In this document: piece by piece, positions 38,349 through 47,311 of the stretch | Layout of the letters: every line of letters begins with the position of its first letter | Numbering within the stretch: position 1 is the first letter of the stretch | Assembly (NCBI RefSeq): GCF_007115105.1 | Contig: NZ_SULJ01000013.1 | Span: forward strand, 49,059 to 113,058 | Reading direction: 5' to 3' | Length of the DNA stretch: 64,000 bases | Origin: Clostridium sp. HBUAS56010 | GTDB taxonomy: Bacteria > Bacillota > Clostridia > Lachnospirales > Lachnospiraceae | Translations under genes and position numbers: made by a program | The notes under the pieces: model-generated | What the model was told of the DNA's origin: nothing | Database searches by the model: none | What the model saw: the letters and a program-made list of their open reading frames with translations, nothing else

Positions 38349-39728
38349 TTATTTTCCCATACAGAATTTGCTGAATATCTCATTAACCAGGTCATCCCCT
38401 ACAGCCTCTCCCAAAATGGTTCCCAGATGTTCATAGGCGTCCATTAAGTCAATGGAGTAGAAATCTTCCGGCATTCCATCCAAAACGCTCTGTTCCACCA
38501 TGGAAAGGCTGCGCTGCGCTTCAGACAGCGCATTCTTATGTCTTACATTCGTAATATAAACCTCATCATTAAAATCCAGCTTTCCACTATAAAACATGGA
38601 CTGAATCTCCTCTTCCACTTCCCGGATTCCGGTCCCTTCCTTTGCAGAAATAAAGATCACTGGATGGTCGGTCCGCTCTTTTAATGCCTCTGCCTCTGCC
38701 ACTGCATCCAGATCTGTTTTGTTCACAAGAATAATTGCTTTTCTTCCATCAATAAATCTTAGAATCTCTTCGTCATTCTCATCAAGATGACGGGAACCAT
38801 CCACCACATAGATAATCAGATCTGCGCCTTCTGCTGCTGCTTTTGCCTTTTCCACACCAATCTTTTCCACCACATCCTCGGTATCCCGGATTCCTGCGGT
38901 ATCAATGATATTAAGGCTCAGACCTTCTAACCGGATCTGCTCCCGCAGCGTGTCCCTTGTTGTTCCAGCAATATCTGTAACAATCGCCCGTTCTTCTCCC
39001 AGTAAAACATTTAAAAGAGAAGACTTACCCGCATTGGGTTTTCCCACAATCACCGTCTCAATTCCTTCGGATAAAACTCTTCCATTATCCGCCGAACGAA
39101 GCAGTTCCTTAAGCTGAGACTTTAAAGGAACAATTGCCTGTAACAGACGTTTGCTATAACCATCCAGAGAAATATGCTCCGGATCATCAAGCGCAGATTC
39201 TATAAAGGCAATATGGTATATAATCTTCTCTCTCATCTCCTTAACATGCTTTGATAAGGAACCTTCCAACTGGCTGACTGAGGATTTTAAGGCATAATCA
39301 TTTTTTGCATTAATCACATCAATAACCGCCTCAGCCTGAGACAGGTCTACCCTTCCATTTAAAAAAGCCCGTTTTGTAAATTCTCCCGGTTCAGCCGGTC
39401 TTGCTCCATATTTTAATACTGTTTCCAGTATTCTTTTCGTTACTAACACGCCTCCATGACAGTCAATCTCAACCGTATCCTCTGCCGTATAACTTCTAGG
39501 ACCTCTCATAAGAAGCACTAAAACCTCATCCACAATCTCTTCTCCATCATAAATATATCCATAATGGATTGTATGGGATTGCTGGGTGGAAAGCTTCTTC
39601 TCGGACTTTCCTTTTCCTCTAAATATCTGATCTATAATTTGAAAGGACTCTTCCCCACTGATTCTCACAATTCCAATACCGGAACTTGACATGGCTGTGG
39701 CGATTGCCGCAATTGTATTCATCTTCAT
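38349..39728 (-). CDS. mnmE: tRNA modification GTPase MnmE
   Basis: 459-residue GTPase partner of MnmG. It has the folate-binding N-terminal domain (NTIAAIATAMSSSGIGIVRI), a helical domain, an inserted G domain with P-loop GKPNAGKSSLLN, DTAG (in IIDTAGIRDT) and NKTD, and the C-terminal FCMGK (CxGK) motif. An open frame extends 21 codons upstream, but GGGG six bases before the ATG at 39728 and the conserved MKMNTIAAIAT start decide for 39728. Confidence 0.96.
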   Translation of the reverse strand: MKMNTIAAIATAMSSSGIGIVRISGEESFQIIDQIFRGKGKSEKKLSTQQSHTIHYGYIYDGEEIVDEVLVLLMRGPRSYTAEDTVEIDCHGGVLVTKRILETVLKYGARPAEPGEFTKRAFLNGRVDLSQAEAVIDVINAKNDYALKSSVSQLEGSLSKHVKEMREKIIYHIAFIESALDDPEHISLDGYSKRLLQAIVPLKSQLKELLRSADNGRVLSEGIETVIVGKPNAGKSSLLNVLLGEERAIVTDIAGTTRDTLREQIRLEGLSLNIIDTAGIRDTEDVVEKIGVEKAKAAAEGADLIIYVVDGSRHLDENDEEILRFIDGRKAIILVNKTDLDAVAEAEALKERTDHPVIFISAKEGTGIREVEEEIQSMFYSGKLDFNDEVYITNVRHKNALSEAQRSLSMVEQSVLDGMPEDFYSIDLMDAYEHLGTILGEAVGDDLVNEIFSKFCMGK

Positions 39729-39801
39729 TTTAATCCCCTTTTTTATAAGGAAAAGGGGGTGAGGTGCCTTCCGACAGCCCCAACCCCTCATTGTTGTTTG
39801 A

Positions 39802-40467
39802 CTATTTAACTTTTTCCAGGTTCCGTTCTTTTCTCGAAAACTCTTTTTTTAAAGAAATCACAACGTGTCTGAAAGGTTCTTCCCCTTCACTTCTTGTTAT
39901 GATTGACTTATCGCTCTGGAGCGCAGAGTGAATGATCCTTCTTTCATAAGGATTCATCGGCTCCAGAGATACGGAACGTTTGGTTCTTTTAACCTTATAA
40001 GCAATATTCTTTGACAATGTCTCCAGTGTCACTTTTCTACGCTCTCTGTAATTCTCTGTGTCCATCTTTACACGAATATATTCTTCACTTTCTCTATTAA
40101 CAACAAGGCTTACCAGATACTGGAGAGAATCCAGTGTCTGTCCTCTTTTACCAATCAGAATGCCCATCTCAGTTCCTGACATAACGATGGAAAGTTCTCT
40201 GTCTGCTTCATGAAAAGAGATATCCATATGAACACTTAAATTCATAGAATGAAATACTTCCGATAAAAAAGCTTCCGCTTTATCTTCCAAAGTCTCTTTC
40301 TTCTTCACACGGATGACAGCCGGCTTTTGGCCGATAAATCCCAGAATACCATTACTGCCTTTCTCAACAATTTCATATTCCAGCTTATCACTGGTTGTCT
40401 CTAATTCGATTAATGCCTTTGTAATCGCCTCATCAACGGTTTTTGCTGAAACTGTAATCATATCCAT
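39802..40467 (-). CDS. jag: RNA-binding protein Jag / KhpB (EloR)
   Basis: 221-residue RNA-binding protein of the SpoIIIJ-associated family, which in streptococci pairs with KhpA and influences cell elongation. It has the Jag N-terminal domain (SAKTVDEAITKALIEL ... GILGFIGQKPA), a KH domain with the modified GIGIGKRG-type loop seen as GILIGKRGQTLDSLQY, and an R3H domain near PMNPYERRIIHSALQ. It follows yidC by 15 bp, the usual order. AGGAGG precedes the ATG at 40467. Confidence 0.95.
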   Translation of the reverse strand: MDMITVSAKTVDEAITKALIELETTSDKLEYEIVEKGSNGILGFIGQKPAVIRVKKKETLEDKAEAFLSEVFHSMNLSVHMDISFHEADRELSIVMSGTEMGILIGKRGQTLDSLQYLVSLVVNRESEEYIRVKMDTENYRERRKVTLETLSKNIAYKVKRTKRSVSLEPMNPYERRIIHSALQSDKSIITRSEGEEPFRHVVISLKKEFSRKERNLEKVK

Positions 40468-40482
40468 AGGTCACCCCTCCTG

Positions 40483-41766
40483 TTATTTTTGCTTTTCGTT
40501 GTACTTTTGAACCATCCTTGCCTTTGCAGAAATGCTGTTTGGATTGGAACTGCCGTTTTTATAATAATCACTGGAAGCCTTTACCTGCTCCCTGGTCTTT
40601 TCCAGCTTTGCATTCATATCAGCATCATCTTTTTCTGCAGACACCTGAAGATTCTTTAAATTAGCAGTTGCGTTTTGTGAAACACGCTGAGGAGGAAGTC
40701 CCTTCTTTGCACGCTTTTTATTCGCTTTTTCTACATTCTTTTTAATCATCTCATCCATGTCAATGCCAGATAAATAGCGGTTAACTGCTAACTGCTGGAT
40801 AATCTGGAACACACTTGATGCAATCCAGTAGATACCGATACCAGAAGGAAAGGTGAAACAAAAGAAAACAGACATCAGCGGCATAACTGTATTCATCATC
40901 TTCATGGACTGAGCCATGGTATTGTTCTCATCTCCTGCTTTGGGAACCTGGCTCTGATTCACTGTCATCAGCTTTGCACTAAACCACTGGCTGGCACCAG
41001 CCAGTACAGGAATTAAAATAGCAAGACTGAAATGAAATCCGCCGCCTGCCGGTAAAATAACACTGGAAGGGGTGGAAGCAAGATTGATACCCAAAAATGA
41101 ATTCATGTGGGAAATCTGTTCTGCATTGACTGCAATTACCTCTTTAATAGTAGGAAATAGATCCTGAAGCTGTCCCCACTGTGTAGGGTTTAACTGATAC
41201 AGAAAGTCTACCATACCATTGTTGGTGGACATATCGTGAACTCTTGCAATATTAATCTTATTATCTGTAGCAAACTGTTTTAACGTCTCCACATGGTTAA
41301 CGTTTAATGAACCAATGGCTCCTACTACATTTTCAAATACTCTCTTTACACTTGGCACATACGCAGGAATCTGGTAAATAACCTGGTAAAGGGAAAACAA
41401 AATAGGCATCTGAATTACCAACTGAAGACATCCGCCTGTCATGGATGTTCCATACTTTTCATAGACAGCCTGAATCTCTACGTTCTGTTTACGCATAGAA
41501 TCCTGATCTGTCTTTCCTTTATACTTTGCCTGAACGGCTGAAATTTCCGGCTGCATAACGCTCATCAGCTTTGAAGATTTCTGCTGTTTCAACGTCAGAG
41601 GGAACATAAGAAGCTTTGTTACAAGGGTAAATAAAATAATACACAAACCAATATTCTGAATTCCAAAGATGCTGGTCAGCTGAAACAGCCAATCCATAAT
41701 AACACCCAGAACAGTTGCAAACGGGCCCAGAATGCCCCCAACCTTAGTCAGTACTAAGAATTCCAA
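40483..41766 (-). CDS. yidC: Membrane protein insertase YidC/OxaA
   Basis: 427-residue insertase that places proteins into the cytoplasmic membrane, alone or with SecYEG. Five transmembrane segments are visible, with the 60KD_IMP core MFPLTLKQQKSSKLMSVMQP, the Arg/Lys-rich loop KYKGKTDQDSMRKQN, and GGCLQLVIQMPILFSLYQVI. The large cytoplasmic tail is Lys/Asn-rich. It lacks the lipobox of Bacillus SpoIIIJ, and the second loop before the last helices is longer than in Bacillus. Upstream of jag and downstream of yidD, in the usual order. Confidence 0.96.
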   Translation of the reverse strand: MEFLVLTKVGGILGPFATVLGVIMDWLFQLTSIFGIQNIGLCIILFTLVTKLLMFPLTLKQQKSSKLMSVMQPEISAVQAKYKGKTDQDSMRKQNVEIQAVYEKYGTSMTGGCLQLVIQMPILFSLYQVIYQIPAYVPSVKRVFENVVGAIGSLNVNHVETLKQFATDNKINIARVHDMSTNNGMVDFLYQLNPTQWGQLQDLFPTIKEVIAVNAEQISHMNSFLGINLASTPSSVILPAGGGFHFSLAILIPVLAGASQWFSAKLMTVNQSQVPKAGDENNTMAQSMKMMNTVMPLMSVFFCFTFPSGIGIYWIASSVFQIIQQLAVNRYLSGIDMDEMIKKNVEKANKKRAKKGLPPQRVSQNATANLKNLQVSAEKDDADMNAKLEKTREQVKASSDYYKNGSSNPNSISAKARMVQKYNEKQK

Positions 41767-41785
41767 TGAACTACCTCCTCATCTG

Positions 41786-42001
41786 TTACGGAACTGGATC
41801 ATAACCGCCTTTTGCAAAAGGATTGCAGCGAAGAATCCTCAGGCAAGCCAAAAATGTACCTTTAAACACCCCATACTTATTAAGTGCCTCAATGGCGTAT
41901 TGAGAACACGTAGGAGTGTATATGCAGTGAGTTCTTATTTTAAGAGGGGACAAAAACTTCTGATATCCCCTGATCAACAGGATCATGATTTTTTTTACCA
42001 T
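41786..42001 (-). CDS. yidD: YidD membrane protein insertion efficiency factor
   Basis: 71 residues with the diagnostic segments [32 protein letters not shown] and [18 protein letters not shown], including the conserved cysteines. YidD aids YidC-dependent insertion at the inner face of the membrane. It lies 4 bp after rnpA and 19 bp before yidC. Confidence 0.95.
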   Translation of the reverse strand: MVKKIMILLIRGYQKFLSPLKIRTHCIYTPTCSQYAIEALNKYGVFKGTFLACLRILRCNPFAKGGYDPVP

Positions 42002-42005
42002 AAGA

Positions 42006-42353
42006 TCACTTCGATTCTTTTTTTATAATGTTATGAAGTCCGCACAAGTGCAGATATGCACTTTCGATTGTTTTGTAATTTTCTTCTTTTGCCGCTGTTC
42101 TTACAACGACCACGATGTCTAACCCTGTCTCTACCATGTCTTCATGAAGCCTGAAGCTTTCTCTGATTAATCTGGTTAAATGATGCCTTATAACGCTGTT
42201 TCCTACCTTCTTGCTTACGGAGATACCAATTCTCGTCTCCGGCCTGTCCGTTTTTTTTACATACATCACAAGAAGTCTGTTGGCAAAGGACTTTCCAGTC
42301 TGATAAACTGCCTGAAAATCTCTGCTTTTCTTAATTGAATTAAAATGTTTCAT
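42006..42353 (-). CDS. rnpA: Ribonuclease P protein component
   Basis: 115-residue basic protein that assists the RNase P RNA in maturing tRNA 5' ends. The core [46 protein letters not shown] and [10 protein letters not shown] are family hallmarks. The open frame reaches back to 42404, but AAAGGAAAG lies a few bases before the ATG at 42353 and the resulting length is that of the family. Confidence 0.95.
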   Translation of the reverse strand: MKHFNSIKKSRDFQAVYQTGKSFANRLLVMYVKKTDRPETRIGISVSKKVGNSVIRHHLTRLIRESFRLHEDMVETGLDIVVVVRTAAKEENYKTIESAYLHLCGLHNIIKKESK

Positions 42354-42425
42354 CTTCAACTTTCCTTTCCCGTTCATCTGGAATTTGAGAAAAGAAAAGG
42401 CCACAATTACTTGCGGCCTGGTCCA

Positions 42426-42560
42426 TTAAGCTGATAATTTTGCTCTTCCTTTTGCTCTTCTGGCAGCTAAAACTCTTCTTCCGCCTGGAGTGCTCATTCT
42501 GGCTCTGAAACCATGAACTTTAGATCTCTGTCTCTTTTTTGGCTGAAACGTCATTTTCAT
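42426..42560 (-). CDS. rpmH: 50S ribosomal protein L34
   Basis: 44-residue ribosomal protein, first gene of the rpmH-rnpA-yidD-yidC-jag group. The sequence begins [18 protein letters not shown] and contains [25 protein letters not shown] lies 12 bases before the ATG at 42560; the open frame continues to 42650, but that part is leader. A promoter stands at 42650-42678. Confidence 0.97.
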   Translation of the reverse strand: MKMTFQPKKRQRSKVHGFRARMSTPGGRRVLAARRAKGRAKLSA

Positions 42561-42649
42561 AATGTACGGACACCTCCTCTTGTTACAATAGCTTATCATA
42601 GGCAATATGATGAAACATATTGAGACTATTTTAGTTAAACATCGTTTCA

Positions 42650-42678
42650 ATTATATAGAACAATGATTGGTTCGTCAA
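42650..42678 (-). promoter_or_regulatory. Promoter of the rpmH operon
   Basis: Minus-strand TTGACG (42678-42673), 17-bp spacer, TATAAT (42655-42650). Confidence 0.75.
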
Positions 42679-42807
42679 GGGAAACTTGCAAATTTCCTTG
42701 TATTTATGGGGATTTTAACACTGTCTGAAACCCTTATTCTTCCACTCGCTCCAAAGGCATCCAGTTTTTATGGACAAAAGATACTGATTTTTATATTTTC
42801 TAAAATT

Positions 42808-42831
42808 GGTTGAGGTGTCAAAACCTCAACC
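42808..42831 (-). terminator. Hairpin after the sugar-binding lipoprotein gene
   Basis: GGTTGAGGT-gtcaaa-ACCTCAACC, a perfect 9-bp stem 18 bp beyond the lipoprotein stop. The T-run on the minus strand is weak (AATTTTAG). Its sequence is also part of a 28-bp inverted repeat with 45859-45886. Confidence 0.55.
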
Positions 42832-42848
42832 AAATAATAAATTTTTTC

Positions 42849-44216
42849 TTATCTTTTAAGCTCCTTATTTAAGCCCTCCAATACCATTTCCGCACAGGAT
42901 ATAGAATCACCCTCTCCATAGCTGGAAAGCTGGAGAGCATTAAAGAAAGTACCATCTGCCCCTGTAAAGGAACTTCTTTCAAAGGTGGCATCCATTTGTA
43001 ACTTGCTCCATTCTATGGCTTTTGCATTGGCCTCTGCTGTCTGGCTTTTACTTAAATCCAGCAGGGAAAGTCCTGTTTTATTGGCAGGAACGCCTCTCGT
43101 ATCACCCAAACTTTCCACACCGTCCTTTTCAGCTGCCAAAAACTGAATCAGGGCTGCGGCCTCTGCAGGATGCTCTGTAGTTGCACTAATTCCAAAAGCT
43201 TGGTTGACTTTGATGAAGCCACCGTGGTAATCTCCCATATTCACATAATCTCCAATAATAAACTCCCCATTTTCAACAGCCTCTGCATGCTTTACCACAG
43301 ATGTATCATAAAGAAAGATTCCTGCATAATGCCCATTCATCCAGTTTATATTGGTATCAATTAAGTCAGCTCCGTCTCCTGCTACTTTTTGGAGCGTGGG
43401 AATAACATGATTGTATTCCAGATTCTTTAAGAAATCAAAGCCTTCTGCTATTTCTTCCTGTGTATACTGTGAAACTCCATTTTTCACCCAATCCTTGCCA
43501 TATTTGCACTGAAGGTAATATACCATTAGAAAAGAGCGATCCAGTTCCTTTGTGACGAGAGGATAATAAGAAGGATCATAAGCTTCAAAGTCCTTGCCTG
43601 CGGACAGAAGTTCATCTAGTGTAGTAGGAATTTTAACCCCTATCTGATCAAACGTCGTCTTGTTCCAGCAGAATACTCTTCCAGTCATACTGATAGGAAC
43701 AGCATTTAGTTTCCCATTAATGGTAAAAACCTCCTTATCTTTGTCTTCATAGTTGCTTAAATCCAGAATTCCAGAGACTTTATTCAGATCATAAAAGTTA
43801 TCTCCGTTGGGAGAATAAGTGGGAACCCAACTCCAATCCAGCTGCATCACATCTGCCGCATTTCCTGATTTAATACTTAAAGCTACTTTTTCCTCATGAC
43901 CGTTGAAAGCCTCGTATTCCGGCTGAACCGTTATATTGGGATATTTCTCTTGAAATTTCTTAATGGCCGCAAGAGTTGCCTGATGTCTGGAATCCCCACC
44001 CCACCAGTTCATGCGCAAGGTGATGGCGTCCTTAGTATTAACCTCTAGCTTTGCGGCTGTCTTTGACGTTTGTTCGGCTTCTTCGCCAGTTTTAAGTTGG
44101 GATTGATATGTAGTAGTTGATGCAGAATTCTCTTTTTTTGGTGTGGGCATGCAGCCCGTTACGGTTCCAGCAAGAACCGCCGCCATTGTCAGAAAAAATA
44201 TTCTTTTAAGTTTCAT
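42849..44216 (-). CDS. ABC transporter substrate-binding lipoprotein (family 1, sugar type)
   Basis: 455-residue extracellular solute-binding protein. A lipoprotein signal ends in TVTGC (Cys22). A Ser/Thr-rich linker leads into the family 1 binding fold: ITLRMNWWGGDSRHQATLAAIKKF, FQEKYPNITVQPEYEAF and ADVMQLDWSWVP are typical of sugar and oligosaccharide binders. The C terminus has the usual FNALQLSSYGEGDS hinge-side region. No permease or ATPase gene is nearby, so it is either an orphan that serves another transporter or a survivor of a broken operon. It lies between the rpmH promoter and IS debris, in the accessory insert between rpmH and dnaA. Confidence 0.9.
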   Translation of the reverse strand: MKLKRIFFLTMAAVLAGTVTGCMPTPKKENSASTTTYQSQLKTGEEAEQTSKTAAKLEVNTKDAITLRMNWWGGDSRHQATLAAIKKFQEKYPNITVQPEYEAFNGHEEKVALSIKSGNAADVMQLDWSWVPTYSPNGDNFYDLNKVSGILDLSNYEDKDKEVFTINGKLNAVPISMTGRVFCWNKTTFDQIGVKIPTTLDELLSAGKDFEAYDPSYYPLVTKELDRSFLMVYYLQCKYGKDWVKNGVSQYTQEEIAEGFDFLKNLEYNHVIPTLQKVAGDGADLIDTNINWMNGHYAGIFLYDTSVVKHAEAVENGEFIIGDYVNMGDYHGGFIKVNQAFGISATTEHPAEAAALIQFLAAEKDGVESLGDTRGVPANKTGLSLLDLSKSQTAEANAKAIEWSKLQMDATFERSSFTGADGTFFNALQLSSYGEGDSISCAEMVLEGLNKELKR

Positions 44217-44754
44217 TTTAAAAAACCTCCCTTTGTATAATAAAATTAAATTACCAAATCAAAAAATACCTTCGTTTAGATTGCATCACATCACCCAACC
44301 AGTTAAGCGGCTCTGTACAAAACCTGGCGGAAATCATATAATTTAAACCTCTTACCCTTTTAGTTTCTTCCCTTTATGCAAGGATATCCAGCATTATCAA
44401 GTCCAATTATCCCACTTCCACAACCTGTTTGCTCTGGAAATCGGGATTGCGGATTCTCCAGTACAGGGTATATCGCCACTGACTTACCCATATCGCCTGT
44501 GGTATCCTTAAAAGACCACGACAGGGGAATGGGGTTAAAATTGTTTATGTTGTCCTGAAAATCAAAAATATTTTTCACATGCCCATCCGTTGTACATTCA
44601 TTTTAACTCGCTGTTTACAACAAGTATATGATTTTCTTTTGGTTTGGACAATTGACACATTGAACCAGAAAACGCATGCGTAATTTATGTATTATACATG
44701 CGTTTCATATTTTAACGTATTCTTTTCACTTTTCTTTAATTCATTTAAATTTAA
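44217..44754. other. Non-coding stretch upstream of the lipoprotein gene
   Basis: About 540 bp with no gene I can support. A minus-strand frame at 44578-44360 (72 codons, GTG start) has protein-like composition (SWSFKDTTGDMGKSVAIYPV) but no good ribosome binding site or recognisable family; it may be a gene relic. AAACGCATG (44670-44678) and CATGCGTTT (44697-44705) form a 9-bp inverted repeat near the IS630 relic. Confidence 0.4.
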
Positions 44755-45120
44755 TTGCATAATGCAAGTATACATCGCTCTACTTTTCATCAAACGGTTA
44801 TGTATCCAGAGAAAGAAAAGATTATTCTTGTAATGGATAATCTAAACACCCACAAGGTTTCTTCGTTGCACAAGGCATTTCCACCTGAGGAAGCTTGGGG
44901 TATCATCAAAAAGTCAGAAATACATTACACCCCAAAACATGGGATCTGGCTTGACATTGCTGAAATTGAATTAAATTTTATGACTCGGCAGTGTCTGTCC
45001 AGAAGAATCGAAGATATTGAGCTATTGCGCAAAGAATCATCTGCCTAGGAAAAAGAACGTAACAATAGCAATGCAAAAGTGGATTGGCAGTTTACAACAA
45101 GAGATGTCAGAACCAAACGA
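44755..45120 (+). pseudogene. IS630-family transposase, C-terminal relic
   Basis: The frame encodes the C-terminal half of an IS630 DDE transposase: IILVMDNLNTHKVSSLHKAF carries the second catalytic Asp and HYTPKHGIWLDIAEIE the final Glu. A TAG at 45046-45048 interrupts it where family members have Trp, and the same frame then resumes with EKERNNSNAKVDWQFTTRDV. The N-terminal half with the first Asp is missing, so the copy is dead. It runs directly into an IS1182-type relic near 45118. Confidence 0.8.
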
Positions 45121-45774
45121 AAGATAATAAAGGCTATGATGGAAACATTGTTGAAACTGTTGGTGAAAATGGTGACAGCCTAATTACTGATACCGGTTAT
45201 GCAAAAAACAGCCACAGTGACAGTCAGTTTTGTAAGGAATGCCTTAGTAAAAAGGATAGTTCGTCAGCACCTGAAACAATGATTACCAATGGTGCATATG
45301 GTGGAGAAGAAAATCAGGAACTGGCAAATAGCTGCAATACAAAGCTTGTAACGACAGCACTTATTGGGAAAGATACAAATCCTATTTTCCTAAAACAGGT
45401 GTATGCCGTACACTAATCAAAAAAGAATACTGTGATAACTGTCCCCACAAAGATGAGTGTAAAGGCAAACCGCAAAAAAACATTATGCAGTTCATGTGTC
45501 GCAAACAATGAAATCTCGTGCATCCTACTTGAAAGAAATGACATCTGAACAATTTATTACACTTGCAAGGATGCGAAACGCAGTAGAAGGAATACCTTCT
45601 GTATTAAGAAGAAAATTCCACATAGATGATATTCCAACATATGGGCTCTTAAGAACTAGACAATTCTTTCTGTTAAAAATTGGCGCATGTAATTTCAAGA
45701 AGCTGCTAAGGCATAATCGAATGGGTGGGGTGGAGTCTGCCCTAAATCTAAAACAGCATAAAAATATGGGATGA
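45117..45774 (+). pseudogene. IS1182-type transposase relic
   Basis: Three frames together encode the C-terminal part of an IS1182-type DDE transposase: KDNKGYDGN and TNGAYGGEENQELANSCNTK (frame of 45084-45416), then PKTGVCRTLIKKEYCDNCPH with its Cys pairs, then HYAVHVSQTMKSRASYLKEM and MRNAVEGIPSVLRRKFHIDD (frame of 45496-45774). Two frameshifts (near 45395 and 45482) and the lost N-terminal part make it inactive. The sequence TTTTGACACCCC at 45864-45875 beyond it may be the element's right end. Confidence 0.8.
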
Positions 45775-46072
45775 TACGGCGCTGATTTACTGTATATAGC
45801 TTAAAATGTTCAAAAATAAAAAATAACCTGATGTTAAAATGGTAGAACTGTTTTTATTTGATGTTTTGACACCCCAACCAAAATTAACATATAAAAGCTA
45901 TATTTCTAGCAACTGAATAATCAACTTTTATGTTTATTCATAAATAATCCTCATCTATCCAGCCCTCCTCTTAACCAGTTTTTACATGTAACCCGTTATT
46001 TTTTACATGATACGACATTTTTCCAAAATCCCCTGTATAATAAGAATAAAATAAAAAAGGAGCTTCCCCCTC
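45775..46072. other. Intergenic region with IS end and DUF2628 promoter
   Basis: Contains the 28-bp repeat copy at 45859-45886 (24 of 28 bases match 42801-42828 in inverted orientation) and, from 45979, the direct-repeat promoter of the first DUF2628 gene. No gene seen. Confidence 0.5.
45979..46041 (+). promoter_or_regulatory. Promoter with 21-bp-spaced direct repeats (DUF2628 gene A)
   Basis: TTTTTACATG at 45979-45988 recurs at 46000-46009, exactly 21 bp apart. A perfect TATAAT -10 box follows at 46036-46041, with no good -35 box (CGACAT). The same layout, base for base in spacing, stands before the second DUF2628 gene. Confidence 0.6.
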
Positions 46073-47056
46073 ATGGAAAATCAGCAAACAGACCCAAACA
46101 CTTGGGCCATACAGACCTTTGTGGGTCCTAATTACGAATACTACAAATATCAATGGGCAAATAGAACCCCAGACCGTTCATTTACCACCTTTAACTGGGT
46201 CGCATTTTTCTTTCCCTTTTATTGGCTTGTTTATCGTAAAATGTATTTTTATGCCTTTGTGTTCTCCCTAATTTATTTTTTCTCAGTTATACTTTCAATT
46301 TTCATTCCTTTTGTGATGTTATTTTTAAATATCTTCTCAGGAATTTACGCCAATTACATCTATTTAAAGCGATGTCATAATGTCCTAATACGCGCAAGTG
46401 GAATGCCAAAAGAAAAAGCAGAAGTTTTCTTTAAAAGACATGGCCACACAAGCAGTGCCGCACTTATCATATCAATTGTTGCCACAGTACTACTGATTTC
46501 AATGTTTTTTTTAGCAATTATAATTGGTTTAAACCTTGATGAAACCTCTGGTTCCGTAACCCTTGAGCAATCCCAGTCTGAACAAGAGATTCAAGTAGAA
46601 TCCACCTCAGTATTCCAGACATATGACGGTGTAATAACAAGTGAAGTCTCCAGCGATTTCCAGGTTTCCGATTATAATAATACCTATCATGATTTGGAAC
46701 TGTCGGCAAATGACGATTCCGCTTTAATAACTTTGGACCTTTACCCGATGGAAGACCTCAATGAATCCCTAACAGAAAAAGACATTATAGATCTGGTCGT
46801 CACAAACTTTAACAATACCTATTTTACAACTCCTATTGTTGACCGGGAACTTCCTCCGCTTGATAGTCAGGTTTTCCAGGCGCTCTATTCCTATAATTCA
46901 GACGACTATATTTATTACCTCCACCTGTGCTGTAAAAAAGTAGACAACTATTATGTACTTTCTACTCTATTTGTCTCTCCCAGCCAATGGGATTCCTATA
47001 AAACAGATAATGCTGATATTATTTCCAATGCCAGACTAACGGTCAATGACCTCTGA
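46073..47056 (+). CDS. DUF2628 domain membrane protein (copy A)
   Basis: 327 residues. The N-terminal ~110 residues form the DUF2628 domain: TWAIQTFVGPNYEYYKYQW, NWVAFFFPFYWLVYRKMYFY, then two helices, then NYIYLKRCHNVLIRASG. A further transmembrane helix at about 125-150 is followed by an extracytoplasmic domain of about 175 residues. The function is unknown. It is 40-50% similar by eye to the protein at 48464-49381, in the same order of parts, and the two flank pta. The AAAAAAGGAG site lies about ten bases before the ATG. A terminator follows. Confidence 0.8.
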   Translation: MENQQTDPNTWAIQTFVGPNYEYYKYQWANRTPDRSFTTFNWVAFFFPFYWLVYRKMYFYAFVFSLIYFFSVILSIFIPFVMLFLNIFSGIYANYIYLKRCHNVLIRASGMPKEKAEVFFKRHGHTSSAALIISIVATVLLISMFFLAIIIGLNLDETSGSVTLEQSQSEQEIQVESTSVFQTYDGVITSEVSSDFQVSDYNNTYHDLELSANDDSALITLDLYPMEDLNESLTEKDIIDLVVTNFNNTYFTTPIVDRELPPLDSQVFQALYSYNSDDYIYYLHLCCKKVDNYYVLSTLFVSPSQWDSYKTDNADIISNARLTVNDL

Positions 47057-47098
47057 TACCTGAAATTATAGATAATAATCATAAATACATATTTCTCT

Positions 47099-47147
47099 CA
47101 GCCACATTCATGAAAACCCATGGTTTATAATGAATGTGGCTGATTTT
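47099..47147 (+). terminator. Terminator after DUF2628 gene A
   Basis: CAGCCACATTCAT (47099-47111) pairs with ATGAATGTGGCTG (47130-47142), then ATTTTT. Confidence 0.8.
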
Positions 47148-47311
47148 TATTTCCCGGCACAAGAACAAAACAGATAAAAATACTCGATAACATTTCCTAA
47201 AATTGTCTGAGACCAGTTGATATCCAATCAGATTTGAGATAGTATTTAAAGTAATTGGGTAAAGTATCTTATCATTAATAAAATTCAACCCATATTATGG
47301 AGGTAATTATT

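Noticed and set aside
44360..44578. 72-codon minus-strand frame with protein-like composition
   Set aside because: No Shine-Dalgarno site, GTG start, and no family I can name; kept only as a possible relic within the non-coding stretch.
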